NCBI RefSeq assembly: GCF_004804275.1
Contig: NZ_STGI01000002.1
Coordinates: forward strand, 186,001-250,000
Length of the DNA stretch: 64,000 nt
Direction of reading: 5' to 3'
Source of the DNA: Herbaspirillum sp. ST 5-3
GTDB taxonomy: Bacteria; Pseudomonadota; Gammaproteobacteria; Burkholderiales; Burkholderiaceae_D
How positions within the stretch are numbered: position 1 is the stretch's first letter; each line of letters begins with the position of its first letter. Both the position numbers and the translations under genes were made by a program. Below are positions 25,333 to 34,869 of this stretch, piece by piece. The notes under the pieces were generated by a model. The model had not been told where the DNA came from. It made no database searches and saw only the letters and a program-made list of their open reading frames with translations.

Positions 25333-25751
25333 TCAACGAAGTGATCCAGCGACTGAAGGACACCGTGCCGGCGTTAAAACTCGTCGAAGGCGCCGCCGGC
25401 TTCCAGGCGGCCGTCGAGAGCAATCCGAAGGTGACACCGTGCGTCTTCGTGATCCCGCTGGAAGAAACGCCTGGACAAAGCGTCGATGCGCCAGTCGTGA
25501 TCCAGAACGTGCGCACCAAGATCGGCGTGGTCTTCGTGGTGCGCAACCTGACCGACGCCAAGGGGCTGGCCGCCAAGGTCGATCTCGACGCGCTGCGCAA
25601 CGCGACAAAGGCGCAGCTGCTTGGCTGGCAGCCGCAAGCCGGTTATGACCCGCTGGAGCGCGGTCCAGGCGGTTTGCTGGCCTTTCGGGACGGCCACATG
25701 TGGTGGCAGGACATTTATCAATCGTCGTATGTCGACAGGAGTGTTTTATGA
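25329..25751 (+). CDS. gp37-like protein, probable tail terminator
   Basis: The 140-aa protein has the alpha/beta layout of small tail terminators: an N-terminal helix with VIQRLKDTVPAL, central strands (CVFVIPLEETPG, KIGVVFVVRNL) and a late GWQPQAGYDPLERGPGG loop. It follows the connector gene and precedes the tail tube, the usual place for a terminator. The TTA codon at 25374 belongs to a CGTTAA motif. Confidence 0.75.
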   Translation: MINEVIQRLKDTVPALKLVEGAAGFQAAVESNPKVTPCVFVIPLEETPGQSVDAPVVIQNVRTKIGVVFVVRNLTDAKGLAAKVDLDALRNATKAQLLGWQPQAGYDPLERGPGGLLAFRDGHMWWQDIYQSSYVDRSVL

Positions 25752-25996
25752 GTGCCAAAAAACGCACTGATATCCCCTCGATTTTTCCGGACTGCCCGCA
25801 CTGGGGCAAGGGCGGGCGCTACGTGGTCGACCTGACCAATGGCCGCCGCGTTCCGGTCGAGGAAGCCCAGGCTGAGGCTGTGCAAGCCATGGCTGATACC
25901 AACAGTGGTGGCGAGTCCGCTGATGCCGCAGCTGCGGCCGATGCGGCGCCGGCCGCCGATTCCCAGCCCAACGTAAAGGAGAAGAAGCGTGCCTAA
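25748..25996 (+). CDS. Small tail-region protein, DUF2635-like (82 aa)
   Basis: A short folded N-terminal part (HWGKGGRYVVDLTNGRRVPV) is followed by an Ala/Asp-rich tail ending in basic residues. Mu encodes a similar small DUF2635 protein before its tail sheath; here the tail tube follows. The assignment rests on position and the GRRVP motif only. Confidence 0.6.
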   Translation: MSAKKRTDIPSIFPDCPHWGKGGRYVVDLTNGRRVPVEEAQAEAVQAMADTNSGGESADAAAAADAAPAADSQPNVKEKKRA

Positions 25997-26936
25997 TCTG
26001 ATCGCAACCCCTCGCAAGTGGAAGAACAAGGCCATCCTGGTCAAGACCGAAGCCGCCTACGGCACAGACGCTGCGCCGACCGGTGCTGCCAACTGGATCG
26101 AGGCGCGCAACGTGACGCTGACGCCGATGGACGTCGACAAGGTTGAACGCAACATCGAAATGCCCTACATGGGCAATAGCGGATCCGTCGTGGTCGGCAA
26201 ATGGGCAAAGCTCAGTTTCGATGTCGCCATGGTCGGTTCGGGCGCTGCCGGTACCGCCCCGAAATGGGGACCGTTGATGCTGGCCTGCGGCACATCCGAA
26301 ACGATTGCGGCGGCGACATCGTCTGCCTACAACGTGGTCAGCGCGGCATTCGGTAGCGCGTCGTGCTACATCAACATCGACGGCACGCTCCACAAGCTGA
26401 CCGGTATGCGCGGCGAGGTAAAAGGCAAGATGGCTGCCAAGGGAATTCCGATGCTGAGCTTCAGCTTCGACAGTCTCTATATCGCGCCGCTCGCCGAGGA
26501 TCTCCCGGCCGTGACCCGTACCGGCTGGCAGCTGGAGGAAGGTGTCAATAGCGCCAACACCCTGCCGCTCACGCTCAATGGCATTGATCTGGCGTTTTCT
26601 TCGCTCGACTGGTCGTTTGGCAACAAGATGGCGCGTATCAACCTGCCGGGCCCGCAAGTGGAAGTCGCGATCACGGACCGTGCGCCGCAGGCGAGCGTGA
26701 CGGTTCTTGCCCCGGATCTGGGTACCTTCGACCCGTTTGCACTTGTGGATGCCGGGACGGTCGTCGATCTCACGACAACGCATGGCTCCGCAGCCGGCAA
26801 GAAGGTTCAGACCGACATCAAGGCCAAGCTGATTGGCGTGGATTACGACAAGATCGACGACTTGCTGGCCTACAAAATCACTTTGGAGCCGACACCATCG
26901 GTCGGCAACGACGAGATCGTGCTGACCGCCCTGTAA
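25989..26936 (+). CDS. Phage tail tube protein, siphovirus type
   Basis: The 315-aa protein is beta-rich with KWKNKAILVKTEAAYGTDAAPT at the start, typical of B3-like long-tail tube proteins. Rings of it should form the tail channel. No sheath gene lies nearby, and a tape measure and frameshifted chaperone follow, so the tail is inferred to be non-contractile. The start overlaps the previous gene by eight bases. Confidence 0.85.
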   Translation: MPNLIATPRKWKNKAILVKTEAAYGTDAAPTGAANWIEARNVTLTPMDVDKVERNIEMPYMGNSGSVVVGKWAKLSFDVAMVGSGAAGTAPKWGPLMLACGTSETIAAATSSAYNVVSAAFGSASCYINIDGTLHKLTGMRGEVKGKMAAKGIPMLSFSFDSLYIAPLAEDLPAVTRTGWQLEEGVNSANTLPLTLNGIDLAFSSLDWSFGNKMARINLPGPQVEVAITDRAPQASVTVLAPDLGTFDPFALVDAGTVVDLTTTHGSAAGKKVQTDIKAKLIGVDYDKIDDLLAYKITLEPTPSVGNDEIVLTAL

Positions 26937-27018
26937 CACCGTGCCCCTCCCGCACGGGTGGGGCATACCTCGCGTTAAAACGTTTTCAATTCACATTGCT
27001 ACTCCCAGGAGAGATTCC

Positions 27019-27360
27019 ATGTTCAAGATTGCCGTCAATCCCACCTACACCGCCGAAGTCAAGGTCGATGTGCCGACCGACAACGGCAAGACCGTCCAGC
27101 GAGTATTCGAAGCGAAGTTCAAGCGTCCGACGCAGACCGAGTTGGACTCCATCTACAAGCGTATCAAGGACAGTGAATTGTCAGATGCCGGACTGATTGA
27201 TGAGGTCATGGTGGGATGGAGTGCGGTTGCGGATGAGGAAGGTACTGCCCTGGAATTCAATCCCGCAAACCTCGCTGCATTGCTGGAGATCCATCCGACG
27301 CGTCCGACGATCGTCCAGACGTTCTTCTCCACTGTTCATGGCGCCAAGCGAAAAAACTGA
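27019..27360 (+). CDS. Tail assembly chaperone, G-type product
   Basis: The 113-aa acidic protein starts at ATG 27019 after AGGAGA. It occupies the place of lambda G, between tail tube and tape measure. Its last codons are CGA AAA AAC TGA, which form an A_AAA_AAC slippery site. Ribosomes that do not slip end here; this form should be the more abundant one and help coat the tape measure during tail assembly. Confidence 0.8.
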   Translation: MFKIAVNPTYTAEVKVDVPTDNGKTVQRVFEAKFKRPTQTELDSIYKRIKDSELSDAGLIDEVMVGWSAVADEEGTALEFNPANLAALLEIHPTRPTIVQTFFSTVHGAKRKN

Positions 27361-27803
27361 CGGATGCCGCCGTCTGGTGGGCCGGCGGCGGCAAGCGTAT
27401 CACGCGCCCGAAGACCCATGTCAGCGCGCAGGTGGCGGACGACATGGCCGCGTTTGGCCTGGACGAAGAGATCGCCGGCGCCGAGATCAAGAGTGAGCAA
27501 GAAGAGCAAGCGGATGTCGATGAGTTCGAAGTCTTTGAGGAAAACTGGGCAACCGTCCAAGCCTTCCGTGCGATCGAGACGCAATGGCATTGGGCTTCAA
27601 TCAATTTGCCACTTGCCGGCGGATTAGGCGGTTTCAGCACGCGGCTCGTCCGGACCGCACTCAAGCATGAGGCGATACCCATCCTGTTCAGCATGCGCGG
27701 AATCAAGAAGAAGGATCGTTCGGAGATTTACGAGGGCATCCTGGTCATGGAGCGCGCAGCCCTCCAGGAGATGCGCAAGCAGGAGGCGCAGCAGTCGGAC
27801 TAG
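27019..27803 (+). CDS. Tail assembly chaperone, GT-type -1 frameshift fusion (about 261 aa)
   Basis: After a -1 slip at 27351-27357, translation continues as LTDAAVWWAGGGKRITRPKT and onward to the stop at 27803, with no in-frame stop on the way. The T part (about 148 residues) has an acidic middle and a helical C-terminus with KKKDRSEIYEGILVMERAAL. It also contains an ATG at 27432 that could look like a separate gene. In lambda the GT form recruits tail tube subunits. Confidence 0.8.
27351..27357 (+). promoter_or_regulatory. Slippery heptamer A_AAA_AAC for -1 frameshifting
   Basis: The heptamer fits X_XXY_YYZ in the frame of the G-type gene, and the next codon is its stop TGA. A_AAA_AAC is one of the most efficient -1 sites known in bacteria. 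The downstream GC-rich segment (27364-27400) might provide a stimulatory structure. Confidence 0.85.
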
Positions 27804-27840
27804 TAGCCCTTCAGCCTGAAAACGAGAGAAAAGTCACGCA

Positions 27841-30800
27841 ATGAATGCGCCCGTAGAGTTTGGCATCAGGATCAAGGTCGATGGCAGTCAGCCGTCCGTC
27901 GACAGCATCGACAAGATCACCGACGCCACGTCCCGCGCCGGTGTGGCTGCCGAGACGGCCACACAGCGCATGTCGGCCGCGCAAAAGGAATTGAGCGGCG
28001 TCACCGCGCAGACCTGGATGTCCGCCACGGCCGCCATGGCCAAGAACAGCGACGCGACGGCCATGGCCTCCGACCAGGTGCAACGCCTGGTCGATAAATA
28101 CGATCCGCTTGGCGCCAAGCTGCGCGCGTTAAAAGCCGACTTCGAATCCCTGAACAAGGCTGCGTCCAGCGGTGCGGTGCCGGCAAGCCTCGATGCTGCT
28201 ACCGACGCAGCCTATCGCAGCCTGCAGAAGCAGATCCAGGCCACGCAAAAGCTGATGGATACCGCCGGCGGCGCGGTGTGGCAACAGACCATGCACGGCC
28301 TCAAGCAGGTGGGCGACACGGCCGAGCATGCGCATGACCAGATGGCGTCTGGCGCCCAGAAGAGCGCGTTCGCCACGGCGGGCGCCACCCGCGAATTGAT
28401 CGTGCTTGGCCATGAAGCGATGACTGGCAATTTCTCGCGCATGCCCGGCTCGCTCATGGTGCTGGCCGAGCGCATGGGTAATCTGCATTCGCTGCTGAGC
28501 CCGACTAACCTGGGGATCGTCGCCATTGGCGTTGGCGTCATTGGCATGGCGGCAGCCATCGCGCACGGCCATGAAGAGATGGTCGCGATGAACAATGCAC
28601 TGGCAGTCACCAGCAATTATGCGGGAATGACCCGCGCCAGCATTGATGCGCTGGCGGAGACGATGACCAGGACAAAGGAAGTCACGATCGGGCACGCCAA
28701 GCAGATCGTGACCGAGCTGGTCGCATCGGGGCGGATCGGGCAGCAATCGATCGCACAGGTCGCCCAGCTGGCCAGCGACTTTGCGAAAGCGACCGGTCGG
28801 GACATCGAGAAGATCACCCCGGAACTCATCAAGCTATTTTCCGACCCCGCCAAGGGCGCCGAGGAACTGAACAAGTCGATGCACTTCCTGACGGTGACGG
28901 ACCAGGAGCACATCGTCACTCTGGAGCGCCTGGGCCGCACGCAGGAAGCGCAGCAAGTGCTGGCGGAGAAACTCACGCAACACATGCCCAAGCAGGCGGA
29001 AAATGTCGCCTTGCTGGAAAGGTCATGGCGTGGCTGGGCCGGAGCGATCGCTGAGGTGGTCGATTCGATTGGCAAGCTGGGCAAGACGGATACCACTGCG
29101 GACCTGTTGAAGAAAAACCAGCATCTGATTGAAGTGCTGGAGGCCGGTAACACTTGGGGCGTTAACGACAAACAGATCGAGCGCCTAAAACAAGCGAACA
29201 TGGCGCTGATGGACAAGTACAAGGCCGAGCAGCAGGATGTCAAGGCGAGCGCCGACGCTGCAGCGGCAAATCAGCTCCAGGCGCAATCCTGGGATGCCGT
29301 TAAAAAGGCGTCGCAGCTCTACCATGCCCAGGAGCTGCAGGACCAGATGAAGCTGATCCAGCAATTGAAGCCTGAGACAGCCGATCAGGCCGCCGCGAAG
29401 CTGGATGCGGAGCGGCGTGTGGCCAAGGAAATCCAGGATCTCTATCGCTCGATGGGCGCCGAGGGCCGCCAGCTCGCCCAGCAGCGCGCAGCGTCGGAGG
29501 AGCAGCTGGAGCAGATCCGGATCAAGTCTGAAGAGGATCAGATCAAGACAGAGCTGGACCTGGGCAAGATCACCAAGGAACAGTTCGACCTCAAGATGGT
29601 GAACGTTAAACTTGAGGAGAACGCCGCCAAGCAGGAGTATGAGCACCAGGTCCTGCGCATCGGCGGCCTGTCGAAGGTAGAAGAGCAGGCACATAAGCTC
29701 CGGCTAAATCAGCTCCAGGAGGAGTGGAACTTCATTGAACAGGCTGGCGTCAACAAGCAGGCGGTCAAGGAGAAAGAAGCTTACGACGAGATCGTCAAGG
29801 CGGTCATTGATACCGGCAATGCGGAACTCAAGCGCCTGAACGACGCAATCCGCGCCCAGAAGGAACACAACGCCGAGATCGGCCTGACGGCCGAGGGCAA
29901 GGCGGCGGTCAAGCGCGCCATCGAGGATGAAACGGCAGCACAGCTGCAGAGCGACGCGGCCTTTCTGCAGTCGCTGCTCGATGAACAGCAGTTCGATGAA
30001 AAATCCCGCGCCGTCTACGAGATGCGCCTCAAGCTGCTGCAGGACGAGATCGCCAAGCGGCGCGAACTGGCGGGACTGATGGGCCAGGCGAGCGTGCTGG
30101 AGGCCGAGGCCAAGACCGCTGCTGAAGCAAAGAAGCTGGCAACCGACGTCGGCAATTCCCTGTCAGACGCGATCGTCAATGGCGGCGAGCACTCCGCCCA
30201 ACGCCTGCGCAGCATCTTCGGGCGCCTGGTGTTAAATCCGATTGTGCAGCCGATCGGCGCCGCTTTGGGCAGCATGGTGTCCAATGTGGTTTATGGAAGC
30301 AATGGGATGTCCACAATTGGCACGCTCGGCAGTGCAGGGTCAAATCTATATAGCGCAGCAGCTGGCATGACTTCGATGGGGAACACTGCCGCTCAGCTCT
30401 ATCAGTACGGATCAACGGCGCTCGCGGGAGGAACTGCTGCTGTCTCCACGGGCGCTGCTGGAACTGGATGGGTTTCTGCGGAAGGTGGAGCGTCTTACCT
30501 GTCAACCGGAGCGTCATCAGTCGGTTCAGCATTCAGTACCGCTGTTCCGTACCTTGCCGCAGCCTATGCGATTTACTCGATCGCCAAGTCGCTTGATCAC
30601 TCAGGCACGTACCATACCGGCGCGCTCGCTGAGTACAGTGCTGCTGGTGGCCTCCTGACGGGTTCAAACGGTACGCACGCAGGGCCGCGAGCAGGAGACA
30701 CGAACTATGGGACTGGCTTTGGTGGCGTCGATTTCTCTCAGCAGACCGCTGATTTCGTTGGCGGCATCAGCAAATCGATCGTCGGCATTCTCGATTCCAC

Positions 30801-33270
30801 GGCAGCGACGTTCGGCAAGACGGCAGGCTACACGGCTGCGACCGCGTTCGCTGACGACACATCGAAGGATGGCGCTTGGGGCGCGCTCCTGATCTCAAAG
30901 CTCGGCGAGAAGATCGTCGATTGGCAAGACGCGCGAAACAGCTCATGGGCGCCGCGCGAGTTCGGTGACGGTGAAGCTGGTCGCACTCAGTACCTTGCCG
31001 AGTTGAGCAAGTCAGTTCGCACGGCTCTTGATGACATTGGCCTGCCAGGTTGGGCGCAATCGATGCTCGATAGCCTGGGCGACGCGCCGGCATTGACGGA
31101 CCTGGCCGCAGTCGTGGACAAGGTCAATGCGATACAACATGCCCTTGTCGGCATGGGTGATGTGATTGCCGGATTCTCCAATTTGAGCGATGACGCCACA
31201 TCCGCGCTGATTGCAGCGTCGGGCGGTGCCGACTCCTTCATCTCCGGGATGAATGCCTTTTATAACGACTATACGAACGAGGCTGAAAAAGTCGCAAACC
31301 TGTCATCGCAGGTGAGCGCTGCTCTGGCCGCCGTCGGCCTTGAAATGCCCACGACGCGCGATGGATTGCGGGCATTATTCGAGGCTCAGTTATCGCTTGG
31401 CGAAGCGGGGGCGCCTGCAGTCGCCGCGATCTTGCGTGTGCAGGGAGCATTTGGAACGGTTGCGGATTATTCGAAGCAGATGGCCGATCAGGCGATAGCG
31501 GATGCGCAGCGCCGAGCGGATGAAAGCAACCGCCTGGCGCAAGAAGAACAGCGCATCGCAAGCCAACGCACTGACCTTGAACTCCGCCTCATGGAGCTTT
31601 CGGGCGACGCGGCCGGCGCCCTTGCTATTCAGCGCCAGCGTGAACTAGCCGCCATGGACGATGCACTGCAGCCGCTTCAACAGCGCATCAATGCACTCGA
31701 AGACCTTGCGAATGCTGAGCAATCCGCCTTGTCCACATTCCAGGACTTCATGTCGGGCATCAACTCGACCCTCGATTCTTCACGGTCCGCCCTTCAGGCA
31801 TCGTGGGACGATCTGAAGCGGCGTGCCGGCGCCGGCGACGCGGCGCGGCAAGTGCTGCAGCAGGCATATGACCGCGAGTCAGCAGAAAACGCACGGCGTA
31901 TTGCAACCGCCGATACGGCGCGGCAGGCACTGGATGCGGCCTATAAGGAGCAGGCCGATGTCTTCCAAAAAACCATCGACCAGTTCGACACGTTCGCAAA
32001 GTCCTTGGCTGACTTCCGCACCCAGCTTGCCGTTGGCGATCTGTCGCCACTCTCTCCAGAGCAAAAGTATTTGCGATCCAAAGAGGAGTTTGAGCGCGTT
32101 GCTGCAGCTGCCCGTGCAGGTGACGTTGATGCAATTGGCCGGTTGCAAGGAGCAATCAGTACGTTCCGATCCGCGTCAATGCGGTACAACGCCAGCTCTG
32201 CCGGCTTTGTCTCGGATGCCGCGGCAACGGATGCAGTGCTGCAGGAAGTGCAGTCATTCGCAAAGTCAAAAGCAGATGATGGGCGTACCCAGTTGGAAGC
32301 GCTTAATCAGCAAGTCGTCGGCCTGCTGACTGCATCAAACAGTTCGGCGCTATCAGTGGCTGATGCGATTGCGAACCTTCGGTCTGCCTTGCCGGATGCC
32401 GAGGCGGCACAGCAGCGGCAAGCGACGATTGATCAAGAGGTTGCCGGATTGCTCGTTGCAGCTAACAATTCGGCGCTGTCCGTTGAAGACGCCATCGCGA
32501 ACCTGCAATCTGTGCTGCCGGATGCTGAGGAGGCGCAGCGGGAACTGACCCTCCGTCAGAGTGAGGTCGAGGCGTTGCTCGGGCTGACAACCGGCGTTGG
32601 TGACCTGCAGACAACGATCGACAACTTCCGTAATGCACAAACAGCGGTTACCACGGCGAACTCGAATCAGTCGGCCATCGGCAGCATGTATCAAGACATC
32701 CTTGGGCACGGCGCTGATTCGGCGGGACTGGCAAGCTGGATGAACGTGCTGAATCACGGCGGGACGCTGGATCAAGTGCGGGCTGGCATCCAGAACAGCC
32801 CGGAGAAGGCCATCCAAGATCTGTACAGGTCTATCCTCGGTCGGGCCGGATCAGCGGATGAAGTTCATGCATGGCAAATGCGCTCCCTTGGCGGAACGTC
32901 GATCGACGATATCCGCAATGCGTTCCTGAACTCGGACGAATACCTGCGCAATCATTCGCACATGGATGGCGGTGTCGCATCTGGATGGTCGCTCGTCGGT
33001 GAAGAAGGACCGGAGCTGATCAACTTCACTAATCCAGCGCGGGTCTACACCGCAAGCCAGACGCGTGCAGCGCTTTCTGATGGTGAGAGTGACCAGGCCG
33101 CGCGGGAAACATCTGCAGCGATCAGGCGCAACACCGAGGTCGTGGAGCGCCAAAATGAATTGCTCGAACAGCTCGTATTGGAAGTGAGGACCGGGACGGA
33201 ATCGGGGCATATTGACATCCGCGATCTCAAGCAGCATTTGTCCTACGTAGTCTCCAAGGTGGCAGCATGA
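27841..33270 (+). CDS. Tail tape measure protein (1,809 aa)
   Basis: The protein sets tail length and probably helps DNA entry. The N-terminal third carries the TMP core with a hydrophobic span (about 220-240) and long coiled coils (about 440-760). Residues 800-1000 are Gly/Ala/Ser-rich. Residues ~1490-1590 contain a ~41-residue tandem repeat around SALSVADAIANLRSALPDAE. Two DUF4214-like units (about 1613-1705) precede a GEEGPELINF segment common at TMP C-termini. The second half lacks the CGTTAA motif and looks less GC-biased, suggesting a swapped module. Confidence 0.92.
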   Translation: MNAPVEFGIRIKVDGSQPSVDSIDKITDATSRAGVAAETATQRMSAAQKELSGVTAQTWMSATAAMAKNSDATAMASDQVQRLVDKYDPLGAKLRALKADFESLNKAASSGAVPASLDAATDAAYRSLQKQIQATQKLMDTAGGAVWQQTMHGLKQVGDTAEHAHDQMASGAQKSAFATAGATRELIVLGHEAMTGNFSRMPGSLMVLAERMGNLHSLLSPTNLGIVAIGVGVIGMAAAIAHGHEEMVAMNNALAVTSNYAGMTRASIDALAETMTRTKEVTIGHAKQIVTELVASGRIGQQSIAQVAQLASDFAKATGRDIEKITPELIKLFSDPAKGAEELNKSMHFLTVTDQEHIVTLERLGRTQEAQQVLAEKLTQHMPKQAENVALLERSWRGWAGAIAEVVDSIGKLGKTDTTADLLKKNQHLIEVLEAGNTWGVNDKQIERLKQANMALMDKYKAEQQDVKASADAAAANQLQAQSWDAVKKASQLYHAQELQDQMKLIQQLKPETADQAAAKLDAERRVAKEIQDLYRSMGAEGRQLAQQRAASEEQLEQIRIKSEEDQIKTELDLGKITKEQFDLKMVNVKLEENAAKQEYEHQVLRIGGLSKVEEQAHKLRLNQLQEEWNFIEQAGVNKQAVKEKEAYDEIVKAVIDTGNAELKRLNDAIRAQKEHNAEIGLTAEGKAAVKRAIEDETAAQLQSDAAFLQSLLDEQQFDEKSRAVYEMRLKLLQDEIAKRRELAGLMGQASVLEAEAKTAAEAKKLATDVGNSLSDAIVNGGEHSAQRLRSIFGRLVLNPIVQPIGAALGSMVSNVVYGSNGMSTIGTLGSAGSNLYSAAAGMTSMGNTAAQLYQYGSTALAGGTAAVSTGAAGTGWVSAEGGASYLSTGASSVGSAFSTAVPYLAAAYAIYSIAKSLDHSGTYHTGALAEYSAAGGLLTGSNGTHAGPRAGDTNYGTGFGGVDFSQQTADFVGGISKSIVGILDSTAATFGKTAGYTAATAFADDTSKDGAWGALLISKLGEKIVDWQDARNSSWAPREFGDGEAGRTQYLAELSKSVRTALDDIGLPGWAQSMLDSLGDAPALTDLAAVVDKVNAIQHALVGMGDVIAGFSNLSDDATSALIAASGGADSFISGMNAFYNDYTNEAEKVANLSSQVSAALAAVGLEMPTTRDGLRALFEAQLSLGEAGAPAVAAILRVQGAFGTVADYSKQMADQAIADAQRRADESNRLAQEEQRIASQRTDLELRLMELSGDAAGALAIQRQRELAAMDDALQPLQQRINALEDLANAEQSALSTFQDFMSGINSTLDSSRSALQASWDDLKRRAGAGDAARQVLQQAYDRESAENARRIATADTARQALDAAYKEQADVFQKTIDQFDTFAKSLADFRTQLAVGDLSPLSPEQKYLRSKEEFERVAAAARAGDVDAIGRLQGAISTFRSASMRYNASSAGFVSDAAATDAVLQEVQSFAKSKADDGRTQLEALNQQVVGLLTASNSSALSVADAIANLRSALPDAEAAQQRQATIDQEVAGLLVAANNSALSVEDAIANLQSVLPDAEEAQRELTLRQSEVEALLGLTTGVGDLQTTIDNFRNAQTAVTTANSNQSAIGSMYQDILGHGADSAGLASWMNVLNHGGTLDQVRAGIQNSPEKAIQDLYRSILGRAGSADEVHAWQMRSLGGTSIDDIRNAFLNSDEYLRNHSHMDGGVASGWSLVGEEGPELINFTNPARVYTASQTRAALSDGESDQAARETSAAIRRNTEVVERQNELLEQLVLEVRTGTESGHIDIRDLKQHLSYVVSKVAA

Positions 33271-34868
33271 ACGAACAAATAATGCTCGTCGAAATCGACG
33301 GCTACAACAAGGCGACAGGGCTCGAAGAGACTCTGCGTTTTTGTGACGGGCTGGCATACCGGCTACGGCCGACCGAGACGCCGGCCAATGCGTTGTACCG
33401 ACCGTTCGTGTTGGATCCGGGGTGGTGCCGCGTTGACGTATTTTCAAAGCCAGGGCAATACAGCCACGTGACGCCGGGCGAAGTCATCTTGCAAGACATG
33501 AGCGGCTCGCTCGGTGCACAGCTGATCAACTATGCATTCGACGGCCGCCGCATCGTCATGCGGATCGGCGATCGCGGCGCAGCCTATCCTGTCGGGTTCG
33601 TGACGGTCATTAACGGCACGCTCGATGGGCAGCCCACATTCAACTGGGACCGGATCATCTTTCGACCGGCCGATCTCACTGCCGCGATGCGCAAGCCGCT
33701 GCAGACCGAGCGGTACGCCGGGGATAACGTGCTGCCGAATGGTGTGGAAGGCGTCGACGACTTGAAGGGGCGGGTCAAACCGATCGTGCTTGCCCTGGCA
33801 TCGAACATGACGCCGCAGCTGGTCAATACCTCGAAGTTGATCTATCACGTGTCGATCCCGGTCGGTACGGCGGCCGTCTCTGTGTCGGCGGGTCGGGACA
33901 AAGGCGTGCCTCTTGTCGCCGGCGCGGCCTATGTGTCGATCGCGGATATGCTGACCAACGCACCGGCAGCGGGGCAATACCGAGTCCTGTCAAATGCCGT
34001 CGATGGGTGCTATGTCCGCCTGGGAAGCTCGCCAGCCGGCGCTTTCACGCTTGATGCCGCGTACGGCACGGCGACCGACCGGACCCATGCTCAAGTCTGG
34101 CGCCGCATTCTGCTCTATGCCGGTGTAGCACCGGAAGCGATTTCGGACGCCGACGTCGCGGCGCTCGACGCTGCACTGCCTGCTGAGATCGAATTTGCCG
34201 TCTTCGACGAAACCACGGTCGACGCGGTATTGACTGACGTGGCCACCAGCGCCGGATCCGGATGGATTGGCGACGAGCTCGGCATCTACAGGATCACGCA
34301 GTGGTCCGCGCCGGCCGGCACGCCGGTGGCCACGCTGTCGACACCGAGAATGGATTCGATGGGAATTGCCGATCCGGTCGGAAACGGCGACGTGGCGCCA
34401 GCCTATCTGGTCACCGTGCAATGGGGCCGGAACTGGACCGTGCAGCCGGATTCTGCACTCGGCGGGGACAAGACGAGCGTAAGCGACCCGGTACGCGCAC
34501 CTGGTGGTCGCGCCGGCATTGCTGCACGCGCGTGGCTTGCCGTTGAGACAAGGACAGTCACGGCGAGAGATCTGAGTGTGCAGACCGCGCACAAGAATGC
34601 GGTGGAACTCGCGCTCACATCCCTTATCGCCGACCAGGCGGCCGCGCAAAGCTTCGCCAACGCGCAGTTGGCGTTGTACGGCGTTGACCGGCACATGACC
34701 CAGCTGTCGCAATGGCTGTCGCCGGCGCAGATCGACGTGATCCGACCAGGCGTCGTAGTAACGGTGAAAGAGACCCGCTGGGCATATGACGCCGGACGCA
34801 TGATGCGGGTCGCCGGCGTCAAGATCGATCGCGGTACCGGCAAAACCGAATTGAACTGCTGGGGCTGA
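33267..34868 (+). CDS. Distal tail protein, B3-like (533 aa)
   Basis: The beta-rich protein follows the tape measure by a four-base overlap and resembles large tail-tip proteins of B3-type phages. The N-terminal half (FCDGLAYRLRPTETPANALY, then GSLGAQLINYAFDGR) is followed by a long region with repeated V/I strands and a late VVVTVKETRW segment. It should build the tail-tip baseplate. The exact counterpart in other phages is not certain. Confidence 0.75.
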   Translation: MNEQIMLVEIDGYNKATGLEETLRFCDGLAYRLRPTETPANALYRPFVLDPGWCRVDVFSKPGQYSHVTPGEVILQDMSGSLGAQLINYAFDGRRIVMRIGDRGAAYPVGFVTVINGTLDGQPTFNWDRIIFRPADLTAAMRKPLQTERYAGDNVLPNGVEGVDDLKGRVKPIVLALASNMTPQLVNTSKLIYHVSIPVGTAAVSVSAGRDKGVPLVAGAAYVSIADMLTNAPAAGQYRVLSNAVDGCYVRLGSSPAGAFTLDAAYGTATDRTHAQVWRRILLYAGVAPEAISDADVAALDAALPAEIEFAVFDETTVDAVLTDVATSAGSGWIGDELGIYRITQWSAPAGTPVATLSTPRMDSMGIADPVGNGDVAPAYLVTVQWGRNWTVQPDSALGGDKTSVSDPVRAPGGRAGIAARAWLAVETRTVTARDLSVQTAHKNAVELALTSLIADQAAAQSFANAQLALYGVDRHMTQLSQWLSPAQIDVIRPGVVVTVKETRWAYDAGRMMRVAGVKIDRGTGKTELNCWG

Positions 34869-34869
34869 T

